Shown piece by piece: positions 41,561 to 52,411 of a DNA stretch of 64,000 nucleotides. The DNA lies in NCBI RefSeq assembly GCF_030272615.1, contig NC_081414.1, forward strand, positions 657,216,292-657,280,291, given 5' to 3'. A program made the position numbers and the translations under genes. How positions within the stretch are numbered: the first letter of the stretch is position 1; each line of letters opens with the position of its first letter. The notes beneath the pieces are model-generated. The model had not been told where the DNA came from, made no database searches, and saw only the letters and a list, made by a program, of their open reading frames with translations. The DNA comes from Cryptomeria japonica. Its lineage: Eukaryota; Streptophyta; Pinopsida; Cupressales; Cupressaceae.

Positions 41561-42214
41561 TTTTTTTTTATTTTAAGTTATTTTCTTGTTAAAAGTGATT
41601 TTTTAAATAAAACATAATGTTTTTTTTAATGTTTTTAATATTGTAGTGATTTGATTAATAATATTAGATCCAATAATATTTAATCCCACAGAGAAACAAA
41701 ACAAGTACTAGTTCATATATTAGGCACAATACAATTTCCAAAGATATGATCTTAATAATGAGAGAACATACCCTAACTAACTACATAATGCATATAAACC
41801 TTAGGTGAAGATTTGGACTGTGATTCAATTAATATTCATTAATCTATTAAATATTTTTTAGGTATATATTTGATCTAGTAAATTAAAAAAAATAGTTTTA
41901 TTTTTTATTTAATTATTTTTTAAATTTAAAATATTTATCATTTAGTATAAATTTTTTAATTATTATTTTTATTAATATTTGGTTTTTCATATATTTTTGA
42001 CTTTGCATTTAGTTTATTCTATTTTAATATTTTTTTTCAGACTTAAGTTTGAAATTTATTTATAATTATTTATGTCTTTTTAAAAAATTATAAATAGTAC
42101 TTAAAATTTATTAAAATTAATTTAATTTATAATTATTTATCTTATTTAAATTTTAATTTATTGGAGAACATTTATATTTTGAATTTCTATTTTTATTTAT
42201 ATAATACATTTAAT
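41561..42214. other. Very AT-rich low-complexity DNA
   Basis: It is dominated by A/T runs with no coding signal. Confidence 0.6.
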
Positions 42215-42600
42215 TTATCTCTCCATCACTCTCGATCTCTCTATCTTCTCATCTCCATCTCTCTCTCCGTATCCACATTCCTCTCTCTATCTCTCTCCCC
42301 TATTTCTATCTTCTCACCTCTTCATGCATCTCTCTGTCTCTCTTTGTCTCTCTCTCTCCCACTATGCCTATCTCTATCATTCCCTCTCTATATCCCTATC
42401 TCTCCCTATTTGTACCTCTCTCTCTCCTCTCTATGATACTCCCTCTTCCTACATCTCTTTATTTCTCTATCCTTTATCTATCCATCTCTCTAATTATTAC
42501 TCACACAATCCTTGTTTCTTCTTTCTTATCTCTATCTCTATCTTTATCTCTCTCCCTATCTCTTATTCTCTCTATTACATTCTCTTCTTCTCTTTATTAC

Positions 42601-42685
<85 letters not shown>

Positions 42686-42735
42686 TTCTCTCCCTCCCTC
42701 TCTATCTATTAATATATCTATCTCCCTCTATATCT
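42215..42735. repeat. Pyrimidine-rich tract with pure (CT)n
   Basis: A ~520-bp CTCT/ATCTC-rich block has an uninterrupted (TC)n run at about 42604-42682, near 39 units. Overlapping Leu-Ser ORFs are artefacts of the repeat. Confidence 0.9.
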
Positions 42736-44821
42736 ATTGCAAACATAAAATGATCCTATTGGTAATGGAATCTAATTAGCTTCCTAATTTAAAGCCTTTT
42801 TAGTCATGTTTGGATCCCTATAGGTAGATGCATAGTTCATTTTAAGCTATCACTTCTTGATTGAAACTTTGGTTGCACAAATAACATCAATTTTTAAATG
42901 GCCTACAACTTGACCTTACACACTAAACAAATGTATGCAAAATACACCAAAAAATTCCCTAATTGACCTTCCATGGCTCTTTAACATACCCATTGCACAC
43001 CAAAGCACAATTGCTAGATATTATTCTCTTTTAAATTATTATAGTGATAAAATTTGCATCTTTGTAGAAATTTCTAGATTATTTTTGTGTTCTCTACAAG
43101 AGTATCTTAATATAATTAGATGTCGATAAATGGTACAATCTCATATAGAGTTGGCTTATTTTATTGTCATTTATCTATATCCATTTACACACATTCCCAC
43201 ATATCTAAGTGTGCCTTATAATTTTTTGTACATGTTCTTGTGTAATTTATATTTATGGCACCTCCATGTCTTCTTGGATCAATTGGAGAGCATGGATTTG
43301 ATCTTGTATCTATATTTTTAACCCCTGGAATTCAAAAAAGTAATTTCAAATTTGATTTATTTGTGCCTATTTCAGTCCTACCTTGAGATCGATTGACAAT
43401 TTTTTTGCATTATTATTGATATACTAGTATTAATATTTATTCACATGGACATTAATTCATATCAATTTAAACCATTTAATAAACATTTATATATAAAGAT
43501 AGTTTATTAGATAAATACTTTAATTGATGCCTTAAGAAGGGACAATGTTTACCTTGTAATAATCATCTAGAAGAATTATGTACCTGATATTTTTTTGATC
43601 TTTAACATCTCCAAAAAGATAGTCTCTCTTCAAGTTTCACCTAGTGGTACCTGCAAGAAGTTGTGTCCTTTTTGGCCAAAAAGTGGAAGTTTTTTCCCTT
43701 TTTTTTCATTTTCATCCTATTTGACCTAAAGATTTGACACACTTAAAGAGTGAATCTTGAAAAATTTCAACAATAGAAAATGTAGTGCTTGAAGTCTACA
43801 TTCCAAATATGTAATTTATTTTAATACCCAGATCGTAAAAATGAAGTTTGAATAGGCATTACTAAAACCTATAGTTTAAAAGTCACTTTTTCAGGACCAT
43901 ACCATGCCCGTGTATGGCAAGCATAATTTGACCTAAATGAATTTATTTTTATAAATCTTTTTGGGAAAAGATTTGTAACTCACTCACGTTGGAGGAGAAT
44001 ATTTTTTTGTAATTTTTTTCTACATATTTTTTTTTGTTAATTTTTTATTATGCATAATCATTGTTTTGAAAAATTCTTGTGTACGGCAAGCATAATTTAA
44101 CCTAATTTTTTTTTTTTTTTTTTTAAACTGTATAAAATTCTCTCCAGTTTGATGCCATATAATGTTTTCTCCAAAAGGCTTACAGACAAAAAAGTTTACA
44201 AAAAACTAAAAAGCCCTATTATTTCAAGTTTATGGACCTCTTTCATTAGTAATTATTTTAAAAATAAAAATATTGATCCATTTTCTAAAAAACTTACATA
44301 TTTAGAATCTAGATAGTCTCTACTATAATGGGTTTTCATTGTTTAAAAAATTTCTAAAAATTTGGTGTTCAGATATATTCTTGAAGTTAATATTTTATAT
44401 GAAGATTGATTTGGCCTTCAAGTTGTAGGTCAAACTAGGTCCAAGCCAAAGGTTTAGCTCTCCAAGCCATTTCCCAAGCCAAAACTAAAGCTACAACCAA
44501 ACCAAAGTTTAAAATTTTTAGAAACGAGATCTCGTTTACCTGTTTTGTTTTTTAAAATAATTAAAAAAATATTAGACAAATGAGATCCCTTTTCAAAAAC
44601 AAAATTGGATCCTGTTTCCCTATTTTCAATTTTAAAAAAAAAACAAAAAAACAAACAAACTCTATATATACATGAAATATAACATTTAAGTACAATTCAC
44701 ATTTCCCTTTTTGTTTTTCCTTTCTTATACTTTAATTTATATTTCATGTATATATTGGCAGGATGTTTGAGAGTGGCTTTAGATCTCTAAGAGTTATAAT
44801 ACAGATTCTAGATTTTAGAAG
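42736..44821. other. Non-coding AT-rich DNA
   Basis: No gene or element is recognised. Long poly-T and poly-A runs occur near 44105 and 44634. Confidence 0.5.
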
Positions 44822-45471
44822 ATCTTATAAGTTGTGACATAATAGGACTTATAATGTCATAATACAACCTATTATGTCATAATAGGTCTCGTTGTGACAT
44901 AGTAGGTCCTATTGAATCATAATAGGTCATATTGTGACATAATAGGTCCTATTATGACATAATATGACCTATTAAGTCATAATAGGTCCTATTATGTCAT
45001 AAGACCCCTTAAGAGGACCTATCATGACATTATACCTCTTACTAGGACCTATTATGACTTAAGACCCCTTAGTAGGACCTACTAAGACATAATAGGATTG
45101 ATCATCACATAATAGGACCTATTATGTCATAATAGGTCCTATAATGTCATAAGACCCCTTAAGAGGACCTGTCATGTCATAATAGGTCCTATTATGTCAT
45201 AAGACCCCTTAAGAGGACCTATTATGACATTATACCCCCTAGTAGGACCTTTTGAAGGGTATTATGTCATAATCGGGCTGATTATGACATAATAGGACCT
45301 ATGATGACATAATAGGTCCTTGAAGGGTATTATGTCATAATCAGGCTGATTATGACATAATAGGACCTATGATGACATAATAGGTCCTATTATGTCATCA
45401 TAGGTCCTATTATGACATCATAGGTCATATTATGTCATAAAACCCTTTAAGAGGACCTATTATGACTTTAT
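44822..45471. repeat. Palindromic minisatellite running into an assembly gap
   Basis: A ~650-bp degenerate array is built from TATGACATAATAGGACCT, its near complement AATAGGTCCTATTATGTCAT, and a variant AAGACCCCTTAAGAGGACCT. Because AGGTCCTA and TATGTCATA are near-palindromic, both strands look alike and adjacent units can pair. The array stops only because the gap begins, so its true length is unknown. Confidence 0.85.
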
Positions 45472-45971
45472 NNNNNNNNNNNNNNNNNNNNNNNNNNNNN
45501 NNNNNNNNNNNNNNNNNNNNNNNNNNNNNNNNNNNNNNNNNNNNNNNNNNNNNNNNNNNNNNNNNNNNNNNNNNNNNNNNNNNNNNNNNNNNNNNNNNNN
45601 NNNNNNNNNNNNNNNNNNNNNNNNNNNNNNNNNNNNNNNNNNNNNNNNNNNNNNNNNNNNNNNNNNNNNNNNNNNNNNNNNNNNNNNNNNNNNNNNNNNN
45701 NNNNNNNNNNNNNNNNNNNNNNNNNNNNNNNNNNNNNNNNNNNNNNNNNNNNNNNNNNNNNNNNNNNNNNNNNNNNNNNNNNNNNNNNNNNNNNNNNNNN
45801 NNNNNNNNNNNNNNNNNNNNNNNNNNNNNNNNNNNNNNNNNNNNNNNNNNNNNNNNNNNNNNNNNNNNNNNNNNNNNNNNNNNNNNNNNNNNNNNNNNNN
45901 NNNNNNNNNNNNNNNNNNNNNNNNNNNNNNNNNNNNNNNNNNNNNNNNNNNNNNNNNNNNNNNNNNNNNNN
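45472..45971. other. Assembly gap (500 N)
   Basis: Exactly 500 N, a round figure that suggests a placeholder. It hides the end of the minisatellite, the start of the Copia 5' LTR and probably the first ~200 bp of the long LTR into which the Copia element inserted. Confidence 0.98.
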
Positions 45972-46122
45972 TGGCCTTGCCTATATAAGCAGGCCTATAT
46001 TCATTGTATTGGTTAATCCAATTGATCATTTTGCATATTGATGAGAATACAGTTTGTTCTTGTCATTCTATTGTCTCTTTTTATGCTTTTCATTATGCCC
46101 TTAATCTTGGCAAAATCCTACA
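45972..46122 (+). repeat. 5' LTR of the Copia element (last 151 bp)
   Basis: It matches 52261-52411 with about seven differences in 151 bp, four of them clustered near 46016. TATATAAG at 45982-45989 is a TATA box. It ends AAAATCCTACA, followed by the PBS. One difference is CAG here versus TAG in the 3' LTR. Confidence 0.92.
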
Positions 46123-46134
46123 TGGTATCAGAGC
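46123..46134 (+). other. Copia primer binding site
   Basis: TGGTATCAGAGC follows the LTR directly and is complementary to the initiator tRNA-Met 3' end. Confidence 0.95.
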
Positions 46135-47622
46135 TATTGGGGCTTCATTGATTGGTTTTTGGAGACATCGTGGAAGGCTTCTATTTTCGGATTTGGGGAT
46201 CTTCATTTTTTGGGGGCATCATACAATGATTTGGACATTACCGTTGAATTCGGGAGACCGTTTCCATAAATTTCAACTATAAAGTCAACCTATTTTGGTG
46301 AGAAATTTTTTTTCTCCATTTTGGCTATTATCGTACAGATTTTGAAAAAAAATTTCAAAAAAAAAAAAATCGAAAAATCAAAAAGTGACAAAATCAGAAA
46401 AAAATAATTTTTTTGCTGTGTTTGGGGGTCCGCAGAGCTCCCTGTACCCGCAGTCCATGTGTTGCAAGTTGTACCGCGCTGCAGACAGTACCGCATCGGG
46501 TACCACCCACCACCGCCGCCGCCCGAGAAATTTCCTGTCGGCCGCCTCTTGTCGGTCTCCGCCGTTGCTGCCGAAGTAGGTTCCCACCGGTCTCTGCATG
46601 CTACCGCCACCACCTCCGACATCCTCGACTTCGGCTACTTCCTCCTCTTTGGTGACTGTCTACCTAACGTCGCCGGCCAAAGATCTCCAGCGACTGCCCA
46701 GTCACCGCCAACCGCCACGCAGAGCCCAATCAGCTGTCGGGACCCCACCATGCGGCACACGTGCAAACCTCCATATGCCAAGTCACTCGCACCATGCAAT
46801 CCATCCGTATGCCACTGCACAGTGCCACACTAGCATCCGTATGGCAGCACAGTCATCTGTCCAGTCAGTAGTCCGTACAGTACGAACGCCCAATCAGCAG
46901 GGAGGCGAAGTTTTTGCGACGGTCATACAGCTGTCAAATTTAAGACAGTGAATTGTTGATGTCAGTGCCACATTAGCAGTTTTTTGAAAAAAATTTAATC
47001 CCTCTCCATTGAGCTTTTTAGTTTTGCAGTCCAACTTTGAAAGGTCATATGTTGCTCATTTTTTCTCCTTTTTTGGTGCAATTTTTTTTGAAATGGGTAA
47101 AAATTTCATGATCTTAGCAATGGTGTGGTTATTTTCTGATTTTGGTGCACAATTTTTTCGGAATTTTTGGATTCTCTCAGCTGTACCTGTCCAATCCTCA
47201 ATTCTGCAACTTCAAAGGCCTCGTTTGAGCTCATACGACCTCCTTTTCAGGTGCCATTTTTTTTGAAAGTGCATATTTTTTTGCCTACTTTCATAATCTA
47301 TGATCAGATTTTAGAGATTTTGAGTTGAAATTGTACTTTCAGATATTGGTCTTATTTGGCCTATTAGGTACTTGTAAATTGCTTGGATCTTAGTTAGATC
47401 TCTTGCATTATCAGTTTGAGTCTCTTTTGGCCTTATTGAGGTAGTTGTAAAATTGTAAATCAGAAGTCCACTTTGCCATTTTTTGCAAGTGGCCCATTGT
47501 ATACGCACTACTTATAAAGTGCCAAATCATTACTTTTGGGGGGGGGTTCTTTGATTGAGTGAATTTGGGGGGGTGTCTTGTGTGATTGTGCCTCTCTTTG
47601 TGCTCTTTCCATTTTTGTTGCA
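46135..47622 (+). other. Copia leader (5' untranslated region)
   Basis: About 1.5 kb before the gag ATG. It contains a GC-rich segment (46430-46910) with overlapping chance ORFs in several frames, none with domain signals. Confidence 0.6.
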
Positions 47623-50600
47623 ATGAGTCCTAATAAATTTCCACCTTTAACTCCACATAATTATGCATCATGGAAAATTAAAGTATGGAGTAAATTAATG
47701 GAAAAGGGTCTCACACATTACATAGATGGAACAATAACAGCACCACTTGATCCTAAGGCTGATCCAAATGCTTAATTAGAATGGCTCACAATGAATTGCA
47801 TGGCTCTTGGAACTTTACGCAAGTATGTATCAGATGACCTCATTTTTCACTTTGAGAAGTGTAAAACAATCAAAGAGGCTTGGGATATGTTTCAGAAATT
47901 GTATGGTCAAGTTGATGAAATCAGAGGTTACTAGATTGACAATGAGCTCACCAACTTGGATCCCAAGAGTTTTGATACAATCCAAGATTATGTCACCAAA
48001 GCAAATGAGCTAAGAGCAAAGCTTAAGGATTGTGGAATTGACAAAAAGGATACTCAGTTGATATTCAACTAGTTGGACAAGCTTGCACCAGAATATGTAG
48101 CATTTGTGTCTAGCTTCCAAACTCATCGTTTGACAGTGGGGAGTTCTTATATTATGCCTTCATTTGATGCTTTCACAGAAATGTTAATATTGGAACAATC
48201 TAAGTCGTTGAACATGGGGTTTCTCAAGTCTTCAAAGTCCAAGGCTTTGGTGGCTAATCAAGGGAATCAAGGAAGTCAACGCAAAGAGTCCAACAAGAAG
48301 AAGAAGCACTCTAAGTCTAAGCCACACTAGGAAAAAGGACAATCATCCTCTCCATCACAAGGTGATTTTTCATCCTCTTCCAAGAAGGGGACACCATCTA
48401 AGAAGGATAAACCAATTTGTGCATATTGCAAGAAGTATGGTCATGATGATCATCGATGCCACGCAAAGCAAGTTGATGAGTTAACCAATCTTCTTAAGAA
48501 AAACAACATCAACTTGCCATCTGCCTACACAAAGAAGGATTCATCTCCTTCCTCTTCCTCACAGTCTAAGGGAAAAGGGAAAGCATTTGTGGCTACAATA
48601 GGTTCTTCACAACAATGGATACTTGACTCGGGTGCCTCATATCACATGGGTTCTACAAAGGAGCAGTTTTCTTCATTAGAGCCATCTAAGGTACCTCACA
48701 TTTACATAGGTGATGATACACAAGTAGAGGTTGAAGGGAAAGGTTCAGTTGACATGGATGATGGAACATTTGAGAATGTTCTCTATGTTCCTAACTTGTC
48801 TACCAACCTTCTCTCCATCTACCAAATCACTCACTATGGGAATGGGAAAAAGGTTGAGTTTACACTAGATTCAGTTGTGGTAAGGGAACTTGATGATGAT
48901 GCCTTGGTAGCAGTGGGACAAGTCAATGACAACTCAAGGCTTGATTCATTCTCCCACTTTGTGCCAAGTTCACCTTCTAGGGCCTTGCTTACTCATTCAA
49001 ATTCAGAAAGTAAGCTATGGCCTGAGCGGTTTGGTCACCTCAACTACCGCTATCTTCAGTAGCTAAGCACTAAAGACATGGTCACAGGTCTACCTCGAAT
49101 CAGTTTTTCAGAGGGTGTATGTTCAGGTTGCTCCATAGGCAAGCATCCCGAAGAGAAGTTTGATAAAGGGAAAACTTGGAGAGCTTTGGAAGTTCTTCAA
49201 CTTGTTCACATCAATGTAGTAGGTCCATTTCCAGCACCTTCATTTAGTAAGGCCCGCTATGTTCTTACCTTCATTGATGACTACTCCCGCTTCACTTGGG
49301 TCTACTTTCTCATTCATAAGAGTGAAGTATTTGATAGATTTTAGGACTTCAAGACTCGTGTGGAGAAGCAATCAGGGAAAGTAGTCAAGATTCTTCGCAC
49401 AGATAATGGAAGGGAATATGTGAACAAAAGACTTGAGGATTTTTGTACATTTGAGGGGATTGATCTTCAGCATTCTATAGCATACACTCCACAGCAGAAC
49501 GGGGTTGTAGAACGCAAGAATAGAACTCTCAAAGAAATGGCTAGTTGTATGATACATGCACATTCTCTTGATCCCGCCTTTTGGGCAGAGGCTATCAGTT
49601 GTGCCACACACATCCAGAATCGGGTTCCTCACAAAGCTTTGCAAGGTGTTACTCCTTTTGAAGCTTGGGCTGGTAGGAAACTGATTGTGAGACATTTCAG
49701 AGTCTCTGGGTGTCTAGCATGGGCTCGCATACCTCAGCAGAAACGCAAGGCATTGGAACCTCAGAGTCGGCCTTGCATATTTGTTGGATATCCTGAGGGT
49801 GTTAAGGCATACAGATTGATGGATCTAGAGGCACATGAGGTGTTCATTGAGAGGAGTGTTCACTTTGAGGAAAGCTCTCCTAGCTTAGCCTCTCTACCTC
49901 CTCCACCCTCCTCCATTGTGGATAGTGATGTTAGTGATTCAGATGATGAGACTCCTTCAACTCCAACTCGTAGGGTTACACCTCCGCAGGGTCCACTTGC
50001 AGTTGAGGAACCTCATTCTCCACCTCCACCTAGACCTCATTGGGCTCGATAGAAACTTGAGTCTGCGGATTCTCTTGTTGGGGATCCTTCACATACACAG
50101 AGAACTCGATCACAACATCAGGATCTTCCACATGCATTCATTGCTACCGCTTCCGATCCACAAACATTTATTGAAGCATCAGGGGTTCCTGAGTGGGACC
50201 AAGCTATGGAGGAAGAGTATAGTTCCTTGATGAGGAACCACACATGGGATTTAGTCCATCTCCCTAAGGGGAGAAAGATGGTTTGATGTAAGTGGATCTA
50301 TCGGACCAAGTTTGCATTGAATGGTAGTGTGGATAAGTATAAGGCTCGGCTTGTTGCGAAAGGTTTCTCATAGGTTGCAGGTGTTGACTATACTGAGACC
50401 TTTGCACCCATAGCCAAGATGAACTCCATTCATTTGACACTTGCTATTGCTGCAGCTCATGGTTGGGTTGTACATCAGATGGATGTGAAGAGTGCTTTTC
50501 TTCATGGTGATCTTAATGAGGAGATTTATATGGAGCAGCCATAGGGTTTCATCCAGGATACTTCCCTGGTTTGCAGACTAAGGAAATCTCTCTATGGCCT

Positions 50601-51693
50601 TAAGCAGGCCCCCAGGGCTTGGTACACCAAGATGGATTCCTTTCTTCTCTCCGCAGGGTTCACCAGGTGTCATTCCGATCCGAATGTCTACATTTTGCGA
50701 CAAGATGACTCTCACTTGATACTTGTTCTCTATGTTGATGACTTGATCATTACAGGGAGTACTTCATCCATCATTAGCAGGGTCAAATCTGCTTTGCATG
50801 ACAGATTTGCTATGACTGACTTGGGTCTTCTGCACTACTTTCTCGAGATAGAGATTTCACAGTCACCTTTCAGGACTACACTATCACAGCTCAAGTATGC
50901 TCTTGATCTACTTGCATGCTTTCATATGGCTGATTGTAAGCCTGCCTCGACTCCTTTTCTTTCAGGAGTCACGCTTGAGGCTCAGTGTTCTTCTCCACCA
51001 GTTGATACCACTTTGTATCGTCAGCTTGTGGCTAGTCTCATCTACTGGACTCATACACACCCTGATATTTCATTTGCAGTTGGCATGGTTTCCCACTTCA
51101 TGCAGGAACCACATGAGCTTCATTGGAAAGCCGCCAAACGCATCCTTCATTACATCTAGGGTACACATCACTATGGGATTCACTATGCAGCAGGCACAGG
51201 ACTTCACTTGGTTGGTTACATAGACTCCGATTGGGCTGGTGATCTTGATGATCGTAAGTCTACTTCTGGTTATAGTTTTCACCTTGGTTCAGGCCCCATT
51301 TGTTGGCAGAGCAAGAAGAAACATGCTATTGCTCTCTCTTCGACTGAGGCTGAGTATCGAGGTGTTGTTAACGTAGTGACTGAGACCATTTGGCTCCAGC
51401 ACATTCTCACCGAGTTTGGATTCACCACTCCACAGCCGATAGTTCTACATTGCAACAATCAGAGTGCTATTGCAATCTCGAAGAACCCGGTCTAGCACCA
51501 GCGGACCAAACACATCAAGATTCATATGCACTATATCCGAGAGCTCATCCAGGAGTAGGTCATTGATTTGCAGTATTATCCTACAACAGAGCAGGTTGCT
51601 GACATATTCACCAAACCTTTCACCAAGAGTAAGTTCCAGCAGTGGCGATCTCTCTTAGGGGTGCGGGATGTGTCATTAGGGGGGGTCAGCTGA
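47623..51693 (+). pseudogene. gag-pol: Copia gag-pol polyprotein with 13 premature stops and no frameshift
   Basis: From ATG 47623 to TGA 51691 there is one unshifted frame of 1,357 codons. Gag (UBN2-type, SPNKFPPLTPHNYASWKIK) leads to a CX2CX4HX4C knuckle at residue ~266 and protease WILDSGAS (~332). In the integrase the first catalytic Asp is Asn (VHINVVGPF, ~531), RTDNGREY is intact (~592) and the Glu is intact (VERKNRT, ~630). The first His of the zinc-binding HHCC is Pro (LWPERFGH). RT has YVDDL (~1037). In RNase H the HCDNQSA Asp is Asn (~1278). Stops at 47773 (TAA), 47932, 48070, 48328, 49060, 49342, 50050, 50371, 50542, 51157, 51493 and 51556 (all TAG) and 50284 (TGA) all fall at expected Gln or Arg positions. 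The protein cannot be made as it stands. Confidence 0.93.
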
Positions 51694-51962
51694 CTTCTCC
51701 TTCCTCTCTTATGGGGGGGACTTTTTCCTCTTTTAGGTTTTGTCCTTCTCCTTTGAGAGTCTTTTGTACATTCATCTCTCTTTTGGGGGGGAGTTTTTTC
51801 CCACTGGGTTTTCTCCCTTTCTCCGTTTGTGAGAGATTGCATTGCATAGTTTTGCTTGCATTTGCATATTGTACATCGGTACCTATCATGGCCTAGTAGC
51901 CGGGACCCATCTTGCATTGTTGACTTGAGTCTTCATTCCCCTAAGTTGCACTTAAGGGGGGG
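51694..51962 (+). other. Copia 3' untranslated region and polypurine tract
   Basis: Several poly-G/purine runs occur (for example TTTTGGGGGGGAG near 51781), ending in CTTAAGGGGGGG (51951-51962) directly before the LTR. The last run is the likely plus-strand primer. Confidence 0.8.
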
Positions 51963-52411
51963 TGTTGGTGTAAATAAATATTCATTTTGGATATTATTAC
52001 ACTTACTTAAGTTAACTTAGGATAATGCATCTCTTTGTAGTTTGGATTTGAGACACTTAGGGAAGTGTGCACATAGGGATAGAGCTTGTAGGAGAAATTC
52101 CACCTTTTGTGGTCTTATTTTGCTGTTACACTCCACATTCGGTAGGTCATCCACCTCTTGTGGAATATTATATTATTTCTCCTACCTATCCCTAGTATTT
52201 CTTACCTACCCTTGTTTCTCATTGAGCCACATGTCATATTTGTGTGCTCATAAATACATATGGCCTTGCCTATATAAGTAGGCCTATATTCATTGTATTG
52301 GTTAAGATAGTTGATCATTTTGCATATTGATGAGAATACAGTTTGTTCTTGTCATTCTATTGTCTCTTTTTATGCTTTTCATTGTGCCCTTGATCTTGGC
52401 AAAATCCTACA
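51963..52411 (+). repeat. 3' LTR of the Copia element
   Basis: The 449-bp LTR starts TGTTGGTGTAAATAAA and ends AAAATCCTACA. A TATA box, TATATAAG, lies at 52271-52278, ~309 bp in. Confidence 0.93.

Larger units (their letters stand above)
45972..52411 (+). mobile_element. Ty1/Copia retrotransposon, nearly complete
   Basis: The visible part has the 3' end of the 5' LTR, a PBS, a 1.5-kb leader, one gag-pol frame in the Copia order gag-PR-IN-RT-RH, a polypurine tract and a 449-bp 3' LTR. The start of the 5' LTR lies in the gap. The base after the 3' LTR continues a long LTR of another family, so this is a nested insertion; the duplicate would be ATATG (52412-52416), with its partner hidden in the gap. 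Confidence 0.93.

Noticed and set aside
42161-42779. Leu-Ser repeat ORFs
   Set aside because: They are translations of the (CT)n tract.
45460-46029. ORFs of 184-189 codons spanning the gap
   Set aside because: They consist almost entirely of N bases.
46290-46951. Overlapping Pro/Arg/His-rich ORFs on both strands in the Copia leader
   Set aside because: Several frames are open at once because of GC-rich composition; no motif and no conserved start.
47623-51693. Reading the 13 stops as a true alternative genetic code
   Set aside because: Other CAG codons remain and are used as Gln, and catalytic Asp-to-Asn changes point to mutation damage rather than recoding; kept only as an alternative to exclude.
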